From Baffinella frigidus (taxonomy: Eukaryota; Cryptophyceae; Cryptomonadales; Baffinellaceae), in contig MU647268.1 of the NCBI GenBank assembly GCA_026770585.1, positions 5,508 through 28,151 on the forward strand: a stretch of 22,644 nt of DNA, written 5' to 3'. Below are positions 22,550 through 22,644 of this stretch, in pieces. The first letter of the stretch is position 1. Each line of letters opens with the position of its first letter. Below the pieces are notes generated by a model. It did not search any database and was not told where the DNA came from. It saw only the letters and a program-made list of their open reading frames with translations. Made by a program: the position numbers and the translations under genes.

Positions 22550-22644
<95 letters not shown>
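22550..22644. other. 95-bp poly-C at window end
   Basis: An uninterrupted run of C reaches the end of the window directly upstream of a coding exon. No comparable homopolymer occurs elsewhere. It is more likely a base-calling or assembly artefact than biology. Confidence 0.9.

Overview
This is nuclear DNA of a eukaryote. Both multi-exon genes have short exons (27-216 bp) with GT..AG borders and very high G/C at third codon positions. Their introns are filled with degenerate TTTAGGG-like minisatellite, and the window is crowded with small inverted-repeat elements. TTTAGGG is the plant/green-alga type of telomere repeat and is also reported in other algal lineages. A microalga with a large, repeat-rich genome is my best guess (inference); the species cannot be read from the sequence. 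Continuous open frames in the window are mostly translated repeats, and the real genes only appear once splice sites are traced.

Layout. 1-3760: a mosaic of dispersed and tandem repeat units with no convincing gene. 3709-3890: an inverted-repeat element in the 3' flank of gene 1. 4061-14834, minus strand: gene 1, a complete ten-exon gene for a 206-residue TLC-domain (TRAM-LAG1-CLN8) membrane protein. Ten exons join without a stop through ten codon-phase-consistent GT..AG splices. The diagnostic His-His and S-T-P-F-L-N-x-R-W signatures fall where the family has them. Exon 9 exists as two intact 59-bp copies. About 15243-15638, plus strand: gene 2, a small predicted secreted protein, divergent from gene 1 across about 410 bp. 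16146-17900: a dense field of inverted-repeat elements. 17985-22544, minus strand: gene 3, the 3' part of a gene for an Ala/Glu/Lys-rich, probably coiled-coil protein ending in an acidic Gly-Glu repeat. All five visible exons are phase 0. The window ends in 95 consecutive C, which looks like a sequencing or assembly artefact.

The most unusual property is shared by genes 1 and 3. Nearly every exon has partial, diverged copies of itself ('exon-edge echoes') in the neighbouring introns. Copies of an exon's 5' end with its acceptor AG mostly lie upstream, and copies of an exon's 3' end with its donor GT mostly lie downstream. The spacers are telomere-like minisatellite. It looks as if these introns grew by repeated tandem duplication across splice junctions. 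I count more than fifteen echoes, plus one case (exon 9) where the duplicate is a complete, spliceable exon.

The second theme is a large set of small non-autonomous elements, about 20 with long terminal inverted repeats. One family (CCCTTAAGTGGCC ends) is caught inserted inside another (CAGGGGTACCTCG ends), and the interrupted copy shows the likely target-site duplication. No transposase gene is visible. No rRNA, tRNA or CRISPR was recognised.
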